64,000 nt of DNA, from positions 124,001 to 188,000 of the forward strand of contig JADJSK010000012.1 in the NCBI GenBank assembly GCA_016711705.1. The letters are read 5' to 3'. The notes beneath the pieces are model-generated. The model saw only the letters and a program-made list of their open reading frames with translations. It was not told the DNA's origin and made no database searches. Both the position numbers and the translations under genes were made by a program. This DNA is from Candidatus Brachybacter algidus. Its GTDB lineage: Bacteria; Bacteroidota; Bacteroidia; Chitinophagales; Saprospiraceae. Positions 17,189 to 28,282 of the stretch are shown here, in pieces (position 1 is the first letter of the stretch; the number at the start of each line of letters is the position of its first letter).

Positions 17189-20100
17189 ATGAATGACCAA
17201 TTTTCACATGATTCCATCGAACAATACATCACCAATATTTATGGAGATGGCGACATCGATTTTAATCAAAAAAATGCCGCATTAGATGCGCTCTACAAAA
17301 ACCTCATGAGCTTCGTGACGGATGCGTTTAAGATCCCGTTCAATACTATTTTTTCTCAGGTGGCCTTTGTCTCCAGTCATTTGAAGTTGGAAGGACGGTT
17401 GGTGCAGGCATTTCATTTTTACAGGATTAATTTCTTGAGTCAAGGAAATGCAGGTATGGAAATGGATTCCGGAATCCAATTAAAAGTAAGGGTTGGAATC
17501 TTGAGTTTGCTTTGTGACAGCATTTTCAATGTGAAAAGTGAGGCGCTGACGGAAGAACAAATATTTGCTTTTAAACATACAAAAACCCCAAGACAACACA
17601 CGGAATTCGTTCCATATATCAGCTTTTCGGTGTCATCATTGTCATTGGAACAAGGATTTTTCATGGGCCTCAACGAACATGATCCCGGCGAAGAAAAGAA
17701 GGTCATCATCGATCCCATGTATCAAGAGTCATTACTTGAGCATTTGAAGCAAGAAATGCCTTATTTCAATCTTCCATGCGATGTCGGATTGATCAATGTC
17801 AAGGTTATCAAAGGGGATTATGTGCCGGAAATGGTCATTCTGATTCCGGATTTTCTATTAGATGTGACGGCGGTGGCGGAGTGTTACAGCTATGACGGGT
17901 CGAATGCGAAGTTGCATTTTTTGAAGAAATTCACACCAAAATCAACTTCAGAATCTTTATTCATTGGGCTTTGTGCCAATTATTTCCTGGATGAATTGGT
18001 CGTAAATCCAGAAGTTACTTTTAATGATATATTGCCAAATATCTTCAAGATAAGTCCTTTATATCTCGCTGCACGAAGCAATGACGAGGTCAAACAAATG
18101 GCTCAAAAGGCCGGCATTCATTTCATTAATCTACAACAATTTGTATTTCGGGCAAGAGAATTTGACAAATTAAAATTGTCCAAAACCTTGATAGAGCCAA
18201 GTTATTGTAGTCCAAAATATGGATTTCAAGGTCGTCTTGACCTTTTCATTGATGATGATGAAAATAGAGCAATTATTGAATTAAAAAGTGGAAAAACTTT
18301 TCGTCCTAATTCATACGGATTGAACATCAGCCATTATATTCAAACGCTTTTGTACGATCTTCTGGTCAAAAAGGACTTTAAAACAGATAAGGAAACAAAG
18401 GCATACATCCTGTATTCGGCATTGGCACAGGACAGCTTAAGATTCGCGCCACCACTGAGATCTGAGCAATTAGGTGCGCTATTGGTTCGCAATCAGGTCC
18501 TTTCCACAGAGTACCGAATCAGCCTCATAGATGCCAATGGTGAAGATCCGACAGGTGTTTTCGGTCTGGCAGATCATTTATCCAAAATGGGATTGAGCGG
18601 TTTTACATCGAGTGATCTGAACAGGCTAAATTTAACGCTTGAGACTTTGAGTCCTTTGCAATTAAAATATCTCAAAGCTTATTCCGGCTTCATCGCCCGG
18701 GAATATTTTGGCAGTAAATCAGGATTTCTTAGAGATAGTCATACCAATGGGCAGGCTGCATTATGGCTTAATAATCCCACTTCTAAAATAGAAAACCACA
18801 ATATGTTGGGATTTCTGAAAGCTCAAGAGGTATCTATCACAGAGACAGAAACCATGGTGACACTCCAAAAGTCTGAGCGAACGGATATATTGGCAGATTT
18901 CCGTGTCGGGGATATCATCGTATTGTATGCGACGGACGAGGAAGGAAGCTTCTTGTGGGAGGGCCGACAAATATTTAAGGGCACATTGATCGCCAACAAT
19001 GAACAGACAGTGATCATGCGGCTAAGGGCTAAACAGAACAGAACAGATTTGTTTTATACTTCCGATTTTTGGAACATAGAAAAGGATGTCATAGATTCAG
19101 GATTTGGCGGACAATTTAAAAGCATGATTTGTTGGGCAGCGGCTGATAGTTTCCGAAAAGATCTGTTGATGGGTGTCTTACCACCTCGCAGGCCGGAACG
19201 AGAGATCGAATTACTTGGATACGACATGGCTCCATACCACAGATCGCTGATCGAAAAGGCGCTTTCCTGTCAGGATTATTTTCTGCTTTGGGGTCCACCG
19301 GGCACTGGAAAGACAAGTTTTATGATCAAAAACATGATTCATATTCTGACTTCAAATGTCGAGAAACCATTACTGGTGCTGGCGTACACGAATAGGGCGG
19401 TGGATGAATTGTGTGAAGCAATCGAATCTCTGGGTGGTAGTCATAAGGATTCTTATATTAGGATAGGCTCGAGATTTGGGACGGATCCTGCTTATATGGA
19501 TAAGTTGCTGGATGTATGTCTTGCCGATATTCACAATAGAAAAGACTTGTTGGATCTGCTTAAAAGCAAAAAGATCATTATCGGTACTGCGTCTTCTCTA
19601 CTTGGAAAGTCGGAGTTGTTTCAACTTTTGTCCTTTGAATGGGCCTTGATCGATGAAGCTTCCCAGATCCTGGATCCGGCGATTCTGGAGATTCTAACAA
19701 GGGTAGATCGATTCATCATGATTGGTGATCATAAACAATTGCCCGCCGTGGTGACACAACATAAAAAATGGTCGGAAGTAACAGATGAGGAGATGAATGA
19801 TGCCGGAATATATGATCTGTCACATTCACTTTTTGAGCGATTGTATCTGAGGGCAGTTGACCAGGGATGGGACTGGGCATATGGATTGTTACATCAACAG
19901 GGTAGGATGCATGAGGACATCATGGCTTTTCCTGCTAAGCATTTTTATCAGGGACAATTGACGACTTTATTACCAAAACAATTGGAGGTAGAATATTTGC
20001 TTGAGACAACAGATGGTGGCCAGTCGGGTCATATGTCGGCGCTTTCAACCAAACGGGTCTTGTATTTACCGGCGAGTCAGTCAAGTCTTGGATTTCATAA

Positions 20101-20518
20101 AATGAATGATATAGAAGCAGAATTGATCAAAAATATCTTGCTGGATCTGTATGATTTATACACTAAATCGGGCAGAAATCTGGAGGCTGCATCTATCGGC
20201 ATCATCACTCCATTCAGGGCGCAAATTGTCAACATTTCAAACCTTTTGGACACACTTCCATTCAAGTTGGATATCACAGTGGATACAGTGGAAAGGTTTC
20301 AGGGAGGAGCGAAAGACATCATCATTCTCTCAATGGTGGTCTCGAGTCCGGGACAATTGCAAGCTATTGTTTCACAAAATAAGGAAGGTATCGACCGCAA
20401 GATGAACGTGGCATTGACGCGGGCGAAGGAACGGTTGATCATGGTGGGAAATAAAGAAGTACTTTCGTCAGCTGCTTTTTATAAGGAGTTTATTGAGGAA
20501 TATGAGGAGAACGTTTAA
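17189..20518 (+). CDS. Dna2/Cas4-like PD-(D/E)XK nuclease fused to SF1 helicase
   Basis: A 1109-residue protein. The middle holds a PD-(D/E)XK nuclease of the Cas4/RecB type: GRLDLF (Asp351), IIELKSGK (Glu364, Lys366) and a QTLLYDLL helix. The C-terminal half is an SF1B helicase: Walker A GPPGTGKT (702-709), Walker B with IDEAS (Asp822-Glu823), motif III GDHKQLPAVV, then HQQGRMHEDI, TVERFQGGAKDIIILSMV and VALTRAKERLI. This order is the same as in eukaryotic Dna2. A role in DNA end processing or defence is possible. It stands directly right of the transposable palindrome cluster. Confidence 0.88.
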   Translation: MNDQFSHDSIEQYITNIYGDGDIDFNQKNAALDALYKNLMSFVTDAFKIPFNTIFSQVAFVSSHLKLEGRLVQAFHFYRINFLSQGNAGMEMDSGIQLKVRVGILSLLCDSIFNVKSEALTEEQIFAFKHTKTPRQHTEFVPYISFSVSSLSLEQGFFMGLNEHDPGEEKKVIIDPMYQESLLEHLKQEMPYFNLPCDVGLINVKVIKGDYVPEMVILIPDFLLDVTAVAECYSYDGSNAKLHFLKKFTPKSTSESLFIGLCANYFLDELVVNPEVTFNDILPNIFKISPLYLAARSNDEVKQMAQKAGIHFINLQQFVFRAREFDKLKLSKTLIEPSYCSPKYGFQGRLDLFIDDDENRAIIELKSGKTFRPNSYGLNISHYIQTLLYDLLVKKDFKTDKETKAYILYSALAQDSLRFAPPLRSEQLGALLVRNQVLSTEYRISLIDANGEDPTGVFGLADHLSKMGLSGFTSSDLNRLNLTLETLSPLQLKYLKAYSGFIAREYFGSKSGFLRDSHTNGQAALWLNNPTSKIENHNMLGFLKAQEVSITETETMVTLQKSERTDILADFRVGDIIVLYATDEEGSFLWEGRQIFKGTLIANNEQTVIMRLRAKQNRTDLFYTSDFWNIEKDVIDSGFGGQFKSMICWAAADSFRKDLLMGVLPPRRPEREIELLGYDMAPYHRSLIEKALSCQDYFLLWGPPGTGKTSFMIKNMIHILTSNVEKPLLVLAYTNRAVDELCEAIESLGGSHKDSYIRIGSRFGTDPAYMDKLLDVCLADIHNRKDLLDLLKSKKIIIGTASSLLGKSELFQLLSFEWALIDEASQILDPAILEILTRVDRFIMIGDHKQLPAVVTQHKKWSEVTDEEMNDAGIYDLSHSLFERLYLRAVDQGWDWAYGLLHQQGRMHEDIMAFPAKHFYQGQLTTLLPKQLEVEYLLETTDGGQSGHMSALSTKRVLYLPASQSSLGFHKMNDIEAELIKNILLDLYDLYTKSGRNLEAASIGIITPFRAQIVNISNLLDTLPFKLDITVDTVERFQGGAKDIIILSMVVSSPGQLQAIVSQNKEGIDRKMNVALTRAKERLIMVGNKEVLSSAAFYKEFIEEYEENV

Positions 20519-20668
20519 GGTTGAATGAAGGCCCATCGGTAATTAGTAATCGGCAATCGGTAATGCGCTCAAATTGGAATTTGTCTAATAATTTGAATAA
20601 TTTTGTTAACTTCAATTAATTACGCTGAGAGTAACAATTAATAATTAAAAACTAACAATTAATTTACC

Positions 20669-21058
20669 ATGTTAAATAGACCATTTGTTATTTATTGGGC
20701 GAGAGTGTTCATGGCGGGAACTATAGGGGAATTAATAATTAGAATCTTTTACAAGGATCAAATTTATTCCACCTTGCATGCACTGGTGCTGTCGTTTGCC
20801 ATCGTAGGAGTTGTCTATTTATTGAATAAAAAGCCATTTTCAAAGAACGAGTTTCAGAAAAATAATAGATTAATAAATCATCCAATTGCCAATTATTGGG
20901 CCCGGAATTTTCTGGTTTTTTCTATTGTAACTTTGTTGTTTGAGTATTTACTTAATCAACCAAAATTGCCGACTCTGGTTATGTTGGTCGTTTCCTTAAT
21001 GTTGGCGATGATCCATTATTTTACATTGGATAGGAAAACAGAAGAGACGACGGGTTAG
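20669..21058 (+). CDS. small four-helix membrane protein with internal duplication
   Basis: 129 residues with about four hydrophobic segments. The two halves begin alike, NRPFVIYWAR at residue 3 and NHPIANYWAR near residue 70, each followed by two predicted helices, so the protein looks like an internal tandem duplication of a two-helix unit. I do not recognise a family. It is preceded by a TAATTAACAATTAAT-type AT-rich leader and followed one base later by the convergent higA gene. Confidence 0.6.
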   Translation: MLNRPFVIYWARVFMAGTIGELIIRIFYKDQIYSTLHALVLSFAIVGVVYLLNKKPFSKNEFQKNNRLINHPIANYWARNFLVFSIVTLLFEYLLNQPKLPTLVMLVVSLMLAMIHYFTLDRKTEETTG

Positions 21059-21059
21059 T

Positions 21060-21488
21060 TTAAACTCCAATCAATACATCTGTTGAAATATTCAGGTTTT
21101 TGTTCAATGACCGAATCATGTTCAATGTAAGACGTCGTTTTCCTGAAAGTACTTCCGAAACCCTGTTTTCTCCACCAAAATAAACTGCAACATCCTTTTG
21201 AGAAAGTGATAGTTGCTCCATTCTTTCTTTGATCGCTTCAATTGGATTGGGTTTAGGAATAGGGAAATGTTTTTTCTCGTATTCGTTTGCAAGAATTGAA
21301 ACGGCTTCAAGGATATCCAATGACCTTTTCCTTACTTTTTTATCCTCGATAAGATTGGCGTCAATTAACAAATCAATTATTTTGTTTGCCTCCTTAAACT
21401 CAGATTGATTCGTGATTGGTTTTATTTGTATTTTATTTATTTCAGCTAACTGCATTTCAAATGTTTTCAATGTTTTTAATTTTATCAT
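21060..21488 (-). CDS. higA: HigA-type antitoxin, HTH XRE family
   Basis: 142 residues. The N-terminal half has the HigA pattern LDILEAVSILANEYEKKHFPIP. The C-terminal half is an XRE helix-turn-helix (LSLSQKDVAVYFGGENRVSEVLSGKRRLTLNMIRSL). It overlaps the toxin gene by 32 bases if M1 is used; starting at Met12 (21455) would place it just after the toxin stop. It follows higB on the same strand, the typical toxin-first order. HigA proteins bind HigB and repress the operon. Confidence 0.88.
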   Translation of the reverse strand: MIKLKTLKTFEMQLAEINKIQIKPITNQSEFKEANKIIDLLIDANLIEDKKVRKRSLDILEAVSILANEYEKKHFPIPKPNPIEAIKERMEQLSLSQKDVAVYFGGENRVSEVLSGKRRLTLNMIRSLNKNLNISTDVLIGV

Positions 21489-21753
21489 AGGCCTTATGGT
21501 TTCCTATAAATCTAACAAAAGCAAATTTTCGTTCGTATTCAAATTTAACGATCAGTCTATATTTATTTCTACAAATGTTAAACACTATTCTCCCGTTTCC
21601 TATCACATCTGCCGTATTAAAATAACTAATCACTTCATTAGAATTATTAAAATTAATCCCATCAACAACGTCATACCAAAATTCTAAACTCGGTCTTGAG
21701 TCGGGATGTTGTTCCCAAAAATCTCTTAAGGTGGATTTTGATAATATTCTCAT
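21457..21753 (-). CDS. higB: HigB-type mRNA interferase toxin
   Basis: 98 residues, the usual HigB size, with MRILSKSTLRDFWEQHPDS at the start and the core DVIGNGRIVFNICRNKYRLIVKFEYERKFAFVRFIGNHKAYDKI. The family cleaves mRNA on ribosomes. A TAACTTTG box (21761-21768 on the minus strand) matches the -7 consensus and lies only 7 bases before the ATG, so the transcript may be nearly leaderless. The antitoxin gene follows with overlap. Confidence 0.9.
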   Translation of the reverse strand: MRILSKSTLRDFWEQHPDSRPSLEFWYDVVDGINFNNSNEVISYFNTADVIGNGRIVFNICRNKYRLIVKFEYERKFAFVRFIGNHKAYDKIKNIENI

Positions 21754-21760
21754 AACAAAA

Positions 21761-21768
21761 CAAAGTTA
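21761..21768 (-). promoter_or_regulatory. candidate -7 promoter box of higBA
   Basis: TAACTTTG on the minus strand matches TAnnTTTG. The start codon follows 7 bases later, which would put transcription start at or next to the ATG. No clear -33 TTTG at the expected distance was found. Confidence 0.35.
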
Positions 21769-21825
21769 AAACAAATTCCCATATCGGGAAGAAAATTTTC
21801 GTTTAGCACCAGAATTGTTCATTAA

Positions 21826-22608
21826 TCATTGTCCGCGTTGCCTCACCACTTCATACAACAACACTGCAGCACTCACTGACACATTCAACGAATCATTGTG
21901 CCCCAACATAGGAATCTTGATAATGCGATCTGCAGCTTCTCTCCAGAATTTTGTCAAACCAGTATCCTCTGCACCAAACACAAATGCTGTTCCTGAGGTG
22001 TAATCCATGTCAGTATAAAACTTATCCGTTTGTAATGCTGCGGCATATACTTTGATATTATTTTCCTTGCACCATAATTTAATTTCCTCAGCCCCTGCAT
22101 AGGCTATCTGATTAGAAAATACCGTGCCCACGCTCGAACGGATGACATTGGGGTGAAAGAAATTATGATGGTCTTGACTTAAAATTACCGCATCCGCACC
22201 TACCGCATCACATGTTCTCAAGAGCGCACCAAGATTGCCGGGTTTTTCAATATTTTCAAGGATGATGATGAGTGGATTTTCCGGAAGTTGTATCTGAGAA
22301 AGATCTAAAACAGGTTCTTTTAAAACTGCAAGTATATAACTGGCATCTTCCCTATAAACCAGCCTTGAGAATAAGTCATGTTTCAAAATTGTTACCGAAA
22401 CCTGATCAAATTCTTTTTCCGGAAATGCAGTCTTATATTTATCATCGATGTAAACCTCTTCCAATTCATAATTATGCTCCAGCGCAGCACGAATTTCCTT
22501 CAAGCCTTCGATTATAAAAAGTTTGCTTTTGCGGCGAAACTTATTATCTGTCGAGAGTTTCAGCAGTTTTTTAAAACGTTCATTGTGAGGGCTTTCTATG
22601 AGCAGCAT
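21826..22608 (-). CDS. SpoU/TrmH-family RNA 2'-O-methyltransferase
   Basis: 260 residues. An N-terminal substrate-binding domain (SKLFIIEGLKEIRAAL) precedes the knotted SPOUT domain with its three motifs: ENIEKPGNLGALLRTCDAVG, TAFVFGAEDTGL and KIPMLGHNDSLNVSVSAAVLLYE. This matches the RlmB/TrmH group that methylates ribose in rRNA or tRNA using SAM; the exact nucleotide cannot be told. It stands upstream of higBA on the same strand. Confidence 0.92.
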   Translation of the reverse strand: MLLIESPHNERFKKLLKLSTDNKFRRKSKLFIIEGLKEIRAALEHNYELEEVYIDDKYKTAFPEKEFDQVSVTILKHDLFSRLVYREDASYILAVLKEPVLDLSQIQLPENPLIIILENIEKPGNLGALLRTCDAVGADAVILSQDHHNFFHPNVIRSSVGTVFSNQIAYAGAEEIKLWCKENNIKVYAAALQTDKFYTDMDYTSGTAFVFGAEDTGLTKFWREAADRIIKIPMLGHNDSLNVSVSAAVLLYEVVRQRGQ

Positions 22609-22727
22609 TCTTATTATATTTTATCACAAGGTAAAAAGAAACTATTGAAGTGTTAACCGATACTCAAATATGCGCTGAAAAGCCTATCAGGGTATTGTTC
22701 ACAGAATATTTTATCGTATAAAAGCAA

Positions 22728-22763
22728 AAAAAAGGCAATCCTATGTGAAGAATTGCCTTTTTT
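22728..22763 (-). terminator. intrinsic terminator of the large T9SS protein gene
   Basis: AAAAGGCAAT (22730-22739) and ATTGCCTTTT (22752-22761) form a 10-bp stem with T-runs on both strands. It lies 50-90 bases past the stop of the 22816-26693 gene. Confidence 0.85.
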
Positions 22764-22815
22764 AAAATCAATCAAAAGTCGCCATTGTAGCTTCTTTTAC
22801 CTCTAAGATGGGCTA

Positions 22816-25800
22816 TTACATTTTAACAAACTTATTGACCTTCTTATCAACAGATTTTATGAAATAAATACCTTTTTCAAATTTGCCGATATCTATTACT
22901 TCAATTAAACTTGTTCCTACACCGGATAGTATCAATTCACCAAAAGCATTAGTTATTTGATAATTAGTACCCGCACCTATTCCTTTTACTTGAATAAAAT
23001 CATTGGCCGGATTCGGTGCTATTTCAATGGATTGTTGTACGGATTTACCATTCTTAAATACAATGATATTGCTGAAACTCACAGAACCATCGATATTTAC
23101 CATTTGTAGACGATAATATGCCACTGCATTACCGGTAAAATTATTATCAATCGCTTGATAATCCGTATTTCCATTGCTGGTATTAAGTGCTGTTACTTCC
23201 TTGAAAGCGGTAAATAATTTTCCGTCAATCGATTTTTCAACAATATAAGAACGCATATTTAATTCTGAAGCTACTTTCCATTTTAAATGAACGGTATTGT
23301 CATTGCCAATTCTGCCATTAAACGTAATTAACTGAACAGGTAAGACTGTTAAGCCTGGCATAGGACGTACACCAGTGGCTGCCGTGCCGCCTGAGAATGA
23401 AGTTACTCCGGCAAACTCTACATATTTAACACCATCTTGAAATAGTGTCGTGCCCATAAGTTGTTTAGGACTTCCTGTAATGGCTGCCGCACTAATGTGT
23501 GTAGCAGGATCAAAGTTTACGCCAACGGTTTTAAACCATAATTTGCCTGCATCAAAACGCATAGAAGGGTTGGCATTAATAAAAGCGATCTTATCTGCAT
23601 CCATGGCTGAATATTCCGCATCGGTAAAATAAAAGCGAACATTTACCGGTTCGTCAATTGAATTGCCCATTGCATTTACATTCCAATAGCGGCTCATGCT
23701 ATAGTTGGCAGTGTTATTTACCGCATCTTCTTGCTTAGTATATCCTGCCGGGTCTATGGTAATAGTGGCTGTAGCGGCTGCTTTTGTCAATGCATTGGCA
23801 GTGCTTAGTGTACCATCCGGAGCCCATTTTATAGCAAAAATATATTTGTTCGGTTGAGTTGGGTCTTCATAATACGTAAAACCGTCTGAGTTGTCACATT
23901 TATTAACGGCTGTAAGTGTCGCACTATTTAATATCACCTGGTTTTTATATAATTGAACTGTGGCGGTGCTTATAGTGCAAGATGCACTTTCGGTAACTGC
24001 GCAATAAAATTTGTATCCTGCGAAAGTAGCCGTGTTCAATATATTTAATGTGGTAGCAGTAGATCCGGTAAAGTTAGCACCATCAACAGCTGCTGTCCAT
24101 GGAGATGCGATACCGTCATTGTAATACCATAGGTAAGTCAATGCAGTACCTGTAGCTGCCACAGTAAAACTACTTGCTCCAGATCCACAAACGATATCAG
24201 ATGGTTGGCTTGTAATTGTTGCTGCGCTTGCCGTTGTTGTGTAATCCGCTATTATTTGTATATCATCAATTGCCCAAAGTTCATTATTGGCTCCATCGTC
24301 ATTTAAAATATCAATCATTAATCGCACATATTCATTACCCGCAGGAATGCTTAGTTCAATCATGTTTTTGGTGGTCGTTCCTGTTACAGTGCCAGATGTA
24401 TTGTACATATTGCCTAAATAATCCCAGCGTTCGCTGTTGGATAAAGTTCCGGTAACAGTAGTAGTTACCTGACTATTACTACTTGCGTTAAACCAATCAG
24501 AAGAACTGGTCACATCATTCACGATAGTAGTACTCGCTGCTGTAGCGCCGTATCTTGCAAAAGCCCTGACAAAATCTTCTGCATCGGCACCGTTATTACT
24601 GCTCATATTGGTTGAGATCGAAGATACATACACCCTTATTTTAACGTTGGTGGCATTAGCATAATCAGGTATTTGAATGGCATCAAAATAAATTTTACTG
24701 ATTGGACCATCACCGCCATCATTTCTTGATTGTTGCACATAAGCATAACTGCCATTTCGCGTAAAGCCTGTTGCTCCGGCGTTCGTTGGATTATCTGTAC
24801 TTGGTCCAGACCCTACTTTATATACGCCCCGTTGGCTGCCACTAAAGTTTCTACAAATGGTGCCAGAATTTAAAGCACCATTTACTCCATTATCGTAAAA
24901 GGCAGATGGTGGTGGTCCTGTTACAAAAGTTTCTGCCATGCAGCCACAAGAGTTTCTATTGGCGGGAAACTGATCTCCATTTGTTCCTCTTAAGTAATAA
25001 TTCATTTCAACCAATGAAGGGTGTGGCAAATAGTTTTGCAGCCCCGTTGGTGTAGCACTTTGGTTTGGCACCGAAATACCTGTATAGCCGGTTTCCGGAA
25101 ATTCGAATCCTTGAAAAGCTATTATTTTTGTTCCAGCCGCAGGTGGTGCACAACCTACCGTATAAGAATAATAAGTAGTAGGGCTAGGCTTTAAATCTGT
25201 TCCACCACTATTAGTAGCGGTTATATAATATTGTACGGTGCTACCTTGAGGCATCCCTGGTATTGTAAAGGTGTAATTCGTACCACTTACCAATGTTGCA
25301 TTAACGGTGCCCCATCCACCACCATTTCGGCGGTAAGTTACTATCACGCTACTTGGTGAATTGGTCACACTGGCAGTACCAACCTGCGCCGAAGTACTTG
25401 TTGTGTTTGGAATGGCAGTATGTGTTATAACCGGTGCCGGAATTTCATCATCTACAATTGTAAGACTAAAGCTAGCATTGCTGCCAACTACAGCACTTCC
25501 TGTAAAGCTGCTTAATCCAAACGTAATGGTTCTGTTGCCATCTACAACTGCATTATTTACGATGGGGATATTAATTACTTGAATTCCGCTGCCGCTGAAT
25601 GATACTGTGGTAGGAGAAACAAAGGTATAATCCGATAAAGGAGCAGTTCCACCTGTTACGCTGACATTTACTCCGTAAGTGCCGGTGCCGCAACCATTAA
25701 GCGTAAGTACATAGCTGCCTCCATTTTCAGATATGTTATCACTTGATACCGCAAAAGAAATAGTTGGATTAATGGTCAATACCAATGTTTTTGTATCGGA

Positions 25801-26693
25801 CCCTGCGGCATTGGTAGCAGTAATATCAACATTGAATATGCCCGTTGCAGTTGGCGAACCTGTGATAGCCCCTGTGCTGGTATTGACACTTAATCCTGCC
25901 GGCAGGTTAATGGCATTGTAGCTCGTAGGTGAGTTGGTGGCGGTGATGGTATAATTAAATGGGTTACCGCAGGTACCGCTTGCTGTCAATGCACTTGTAA
26001 TAGAGGGGGCAATTACTGCAGCTGAAGTGGCGTAGAGGGTAAAGTCATCGATGCCGATATGGGCATTGTTGCCGGAACCAGCTCCGTTTGCAATGGTAAA
26101 CCTAAAATCTACTGTAGCTGATGCGGGAATAGATAAACCTGTTATAGTTATAGACCGGGGTGTAGATGTCAAAATAAATGCAGGTGCAGTTGTGCCTGTA
26201 GGTGCAGTGAACAGCGTTGTTCCTGTAATTCCTGTAGAACCATAGGTAGCTGCATTTATTCTATAAGTAAAGTCCACTGTAGTGGCCCTACCAGCCAATG
26301 TAAATTGTTCTACATTCCACGCAATCACAAATCCATCTAATATAGAAGCGGTATTATTAACCCCACTAAATGTAAAGGAAGTAGACCCTGAAGTAGCTTG
26401 TTTCTGTAAAATTGAATAATCGCTACTGCTGGTACTTGCCCTTCCGGCGTAACAATTATTCCCATTCGCTTGACTAGTACTTGGTGTAGATGAACCTGCA
26501 GTTACAATTGGATAAGTAGTGTTATAAGATGCTGTGGCAACAACCCAATTGCTTGGTAAAGTGGCTGCCGTGCCCCTAAATGCATCAAAATCCTGTGTAT
26601 ACGTATTACCCGAGCCTGTGCCGGTGATAGAATATTGAGCACTTGAAAATGTTGTTAAGAAAATAGCAAAATTAGTGTAAATAATATCCTCAT
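22816..26693 (-). CDS. very large secreted adhesin-like protein with Ig/Calx-beta domains and T9SS sorting domain (signal peptide frameshifted)
   Basis: The long frame is open from about 26640 to 22816, but its signal peptide is in another frame: ATG at 26693 gives MRILFTLILLF and then hits a stop. One extra T in the T4 run (A's at 26660-26663) joins it to LTTFSSAQYSITG, a perfect signal-peptidase site, for 1292 residues in all. The mature protein has a putative Ig domain (NLPAGLSVNTSTGAITGSP), a Calx-beta-like domain (NISENGGSYVLTL, ending VVGSNASFSLTIVDDE), further beta-sandwich repeats and a T9SS type A domain ending VNKFVKM. It is probably a surface adhesin or structural protein. Confidence 0.8.
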
Positions 26694-26968
26694 ACTTCTA
26701 ATATTTTTGTTGTTCAGTTGTTTAATAATTTGTCTAACACTTATTTTAATGTAGTGTTGTGACAATTGCAATTTGGTGCACTATTTCCGAGGGTGAAACT
26801 CACATTATTGAGGTTAAAAGTGTATAAATAATTTTGTTGCGGTAAGATATTTAAATTAAAAGCTGAAATCTTTTAATAAATCAACTATTAATATTACAAT
26901 GCCTCTCCACTTTTATTTTACATATTTCCTCTTTTTTTACCACCTTTGCGGATTAATATAAATAACAC

Positions 26969-28243
26969 ATGGATTTATTTGAAAGATTAAAAGCTTCTGA
27001 TCAAGGCCATTTAGGTAAATGGTCTGAAGAAGCAGATGGATATGATATGTTTCCTAAACTGGAAGGTGAACTGGGGCCAAGAATGCAATTCAATGGTCAT
27101 GAGGTGATCAACTGGAGTATCAATCACTATTTAGGACTAGCCAATCACCCTGAAGTAAGAGCCGCGGATTCGAAAGCAGCTGAGGACTGGGGCATGGCAT
27201 ACCCAATGGGTGCGCGCATGATGAGCGGAAACACGGCTCAACATGAACAACTAGAGCAGGAGCTTGCGGATTTCGTGGATAAAGAATCTTCAATTCTTCT
27301 TAACTACGGTTATCAGGGTGTTGTTTCAGCTATCGACTGCCTGGTGACGCGTCATGACGTCATAGTTTATGACTCTGAAAGTCATGCTTGCATTGTAGAT
27401 GGAGTAAGATTGCACCTAGGCAAACGTTTTGCTTTCGACCATAACAATATCGAGAGTCTGCGCACCAATCTTAAAAGAGCCAAAAATCTAACTGACGTTT
27501 CTGGAGGTAGTATTTTGGTGATCACAGAAGGTGTATTCGGCATGAGAGGAGATCAGGGCAAGTTGAAAGAGATCGTCGAATTGAAAAAGGAATTTCAATT
27601 CAGAATGTTTGTAGACGACGCACACGGCTTTGGTACTTTGGGTAAAAATGGCGCAGGTGCAGGTGTAGAGCAAGGTGTTCAGGATGAAATAGATATCTAT
27701 TTTGCGACTTTTGCGAAGAGTATGGGCAGCATCGGAGCTTTCATAGCAAGTGACAAACACGTAGTTAAATATTTGAGATTCAATATTCGTTCCCAGATAT
27801 TTGCGAAAGCAATGCCTATGCCATTAGTTGTCGGTAACCTGAAGCGTCTTGATATGATCCGCGACAGTGCTGAGTTGAAAGATAAACTATGGGTTAATGT
27901 AGATTATCTACAGGCGGGCCTTAAAGAAAGAGGTTTTAATATAGGCGATACCGATTCTTGTGTAACACCTGTATATCTGAAAGGAACCATTGAAGAAGCA
28001 ATGGTTCTAGTGCGTGATCTAAGAGAGAATTATCATATATTCTGTTCAATGGTGGCATATCCGGTCATCCCGAGAGGCATGATCATTTTGAGGTTGATAC
28101 CGACTGCTGTCCACACGATAGCCGACATCGATGAAACTTTAACAGCATTTAGCATCATCAAAGACAAACTCGAAGCGGGGATTTACAAGACACAGGCAGA
28201 TGAGATCTATGGAGTTCCAAAATTGTCTTCTGCTACTAACTAG
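26969..28243 (+). CDS. spt: alpha-oxoamine synthase, likely serine palmitoyltransferase
   Basis: 424 residues of the alpha-oxoamine synthase family. Motifs include NWSINHYLGLANHPEV, MSGNTAQHEQLE, the cofactor site DDAHGFGTLG (Asp216-His219) and the PLP lysine in FATFAKSMGSIGAF (Lys250). The TFAKS form and the length fit Bacteroidota serine palmitoyltransferases, which condense serine and palmitoyl-CoA to start sphingolipid synthesis. A Kbl-like or other amine synthase role cannot be excluded. It is followed 39 bases later by a VOC gene on the same strand. Confidence 0.7.
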   Translation: MDLFERLKASDQGHLGKWSEEADGYDMFPKLEGELGPRMQFNGHEVINWSINHYLGLANHPEVRAADSKAAEDWGMAYPMGARMMSGNTAQHEQLEQELADFVDKESSILLNYGYQGVVSAIDCLVTRHDVIVYDSESHACIVDGVRLHLGKRFAFDHNNIESLRTNLKRAKNLTDVSGGSILVITEGVFGMRGDQGKLKEIVELKKEFQFRMFVDDAHGFGTLGKNGAGAGVEQGVQDEIDIYFATFAKSMGSIGAFIASDKHVVKYLRFNIRSQIFAKAMPMPLVVGNLKRLDMIRDSAELKDKLWVNVDYLQAGLKERGFNIGDTDSCVTPVYLKGTIEEAMVLVRDLRENYHIFCSMVAYPVIPRGMIILRLIPTAVHTIADIDETLTAFSIIKDKLEAGIYKTQADEIYGVPKLSSATN

Positions 28244-28282
28244 TCACACAAAGTCTGTTTTATAAATATTAAAATAACAAGG

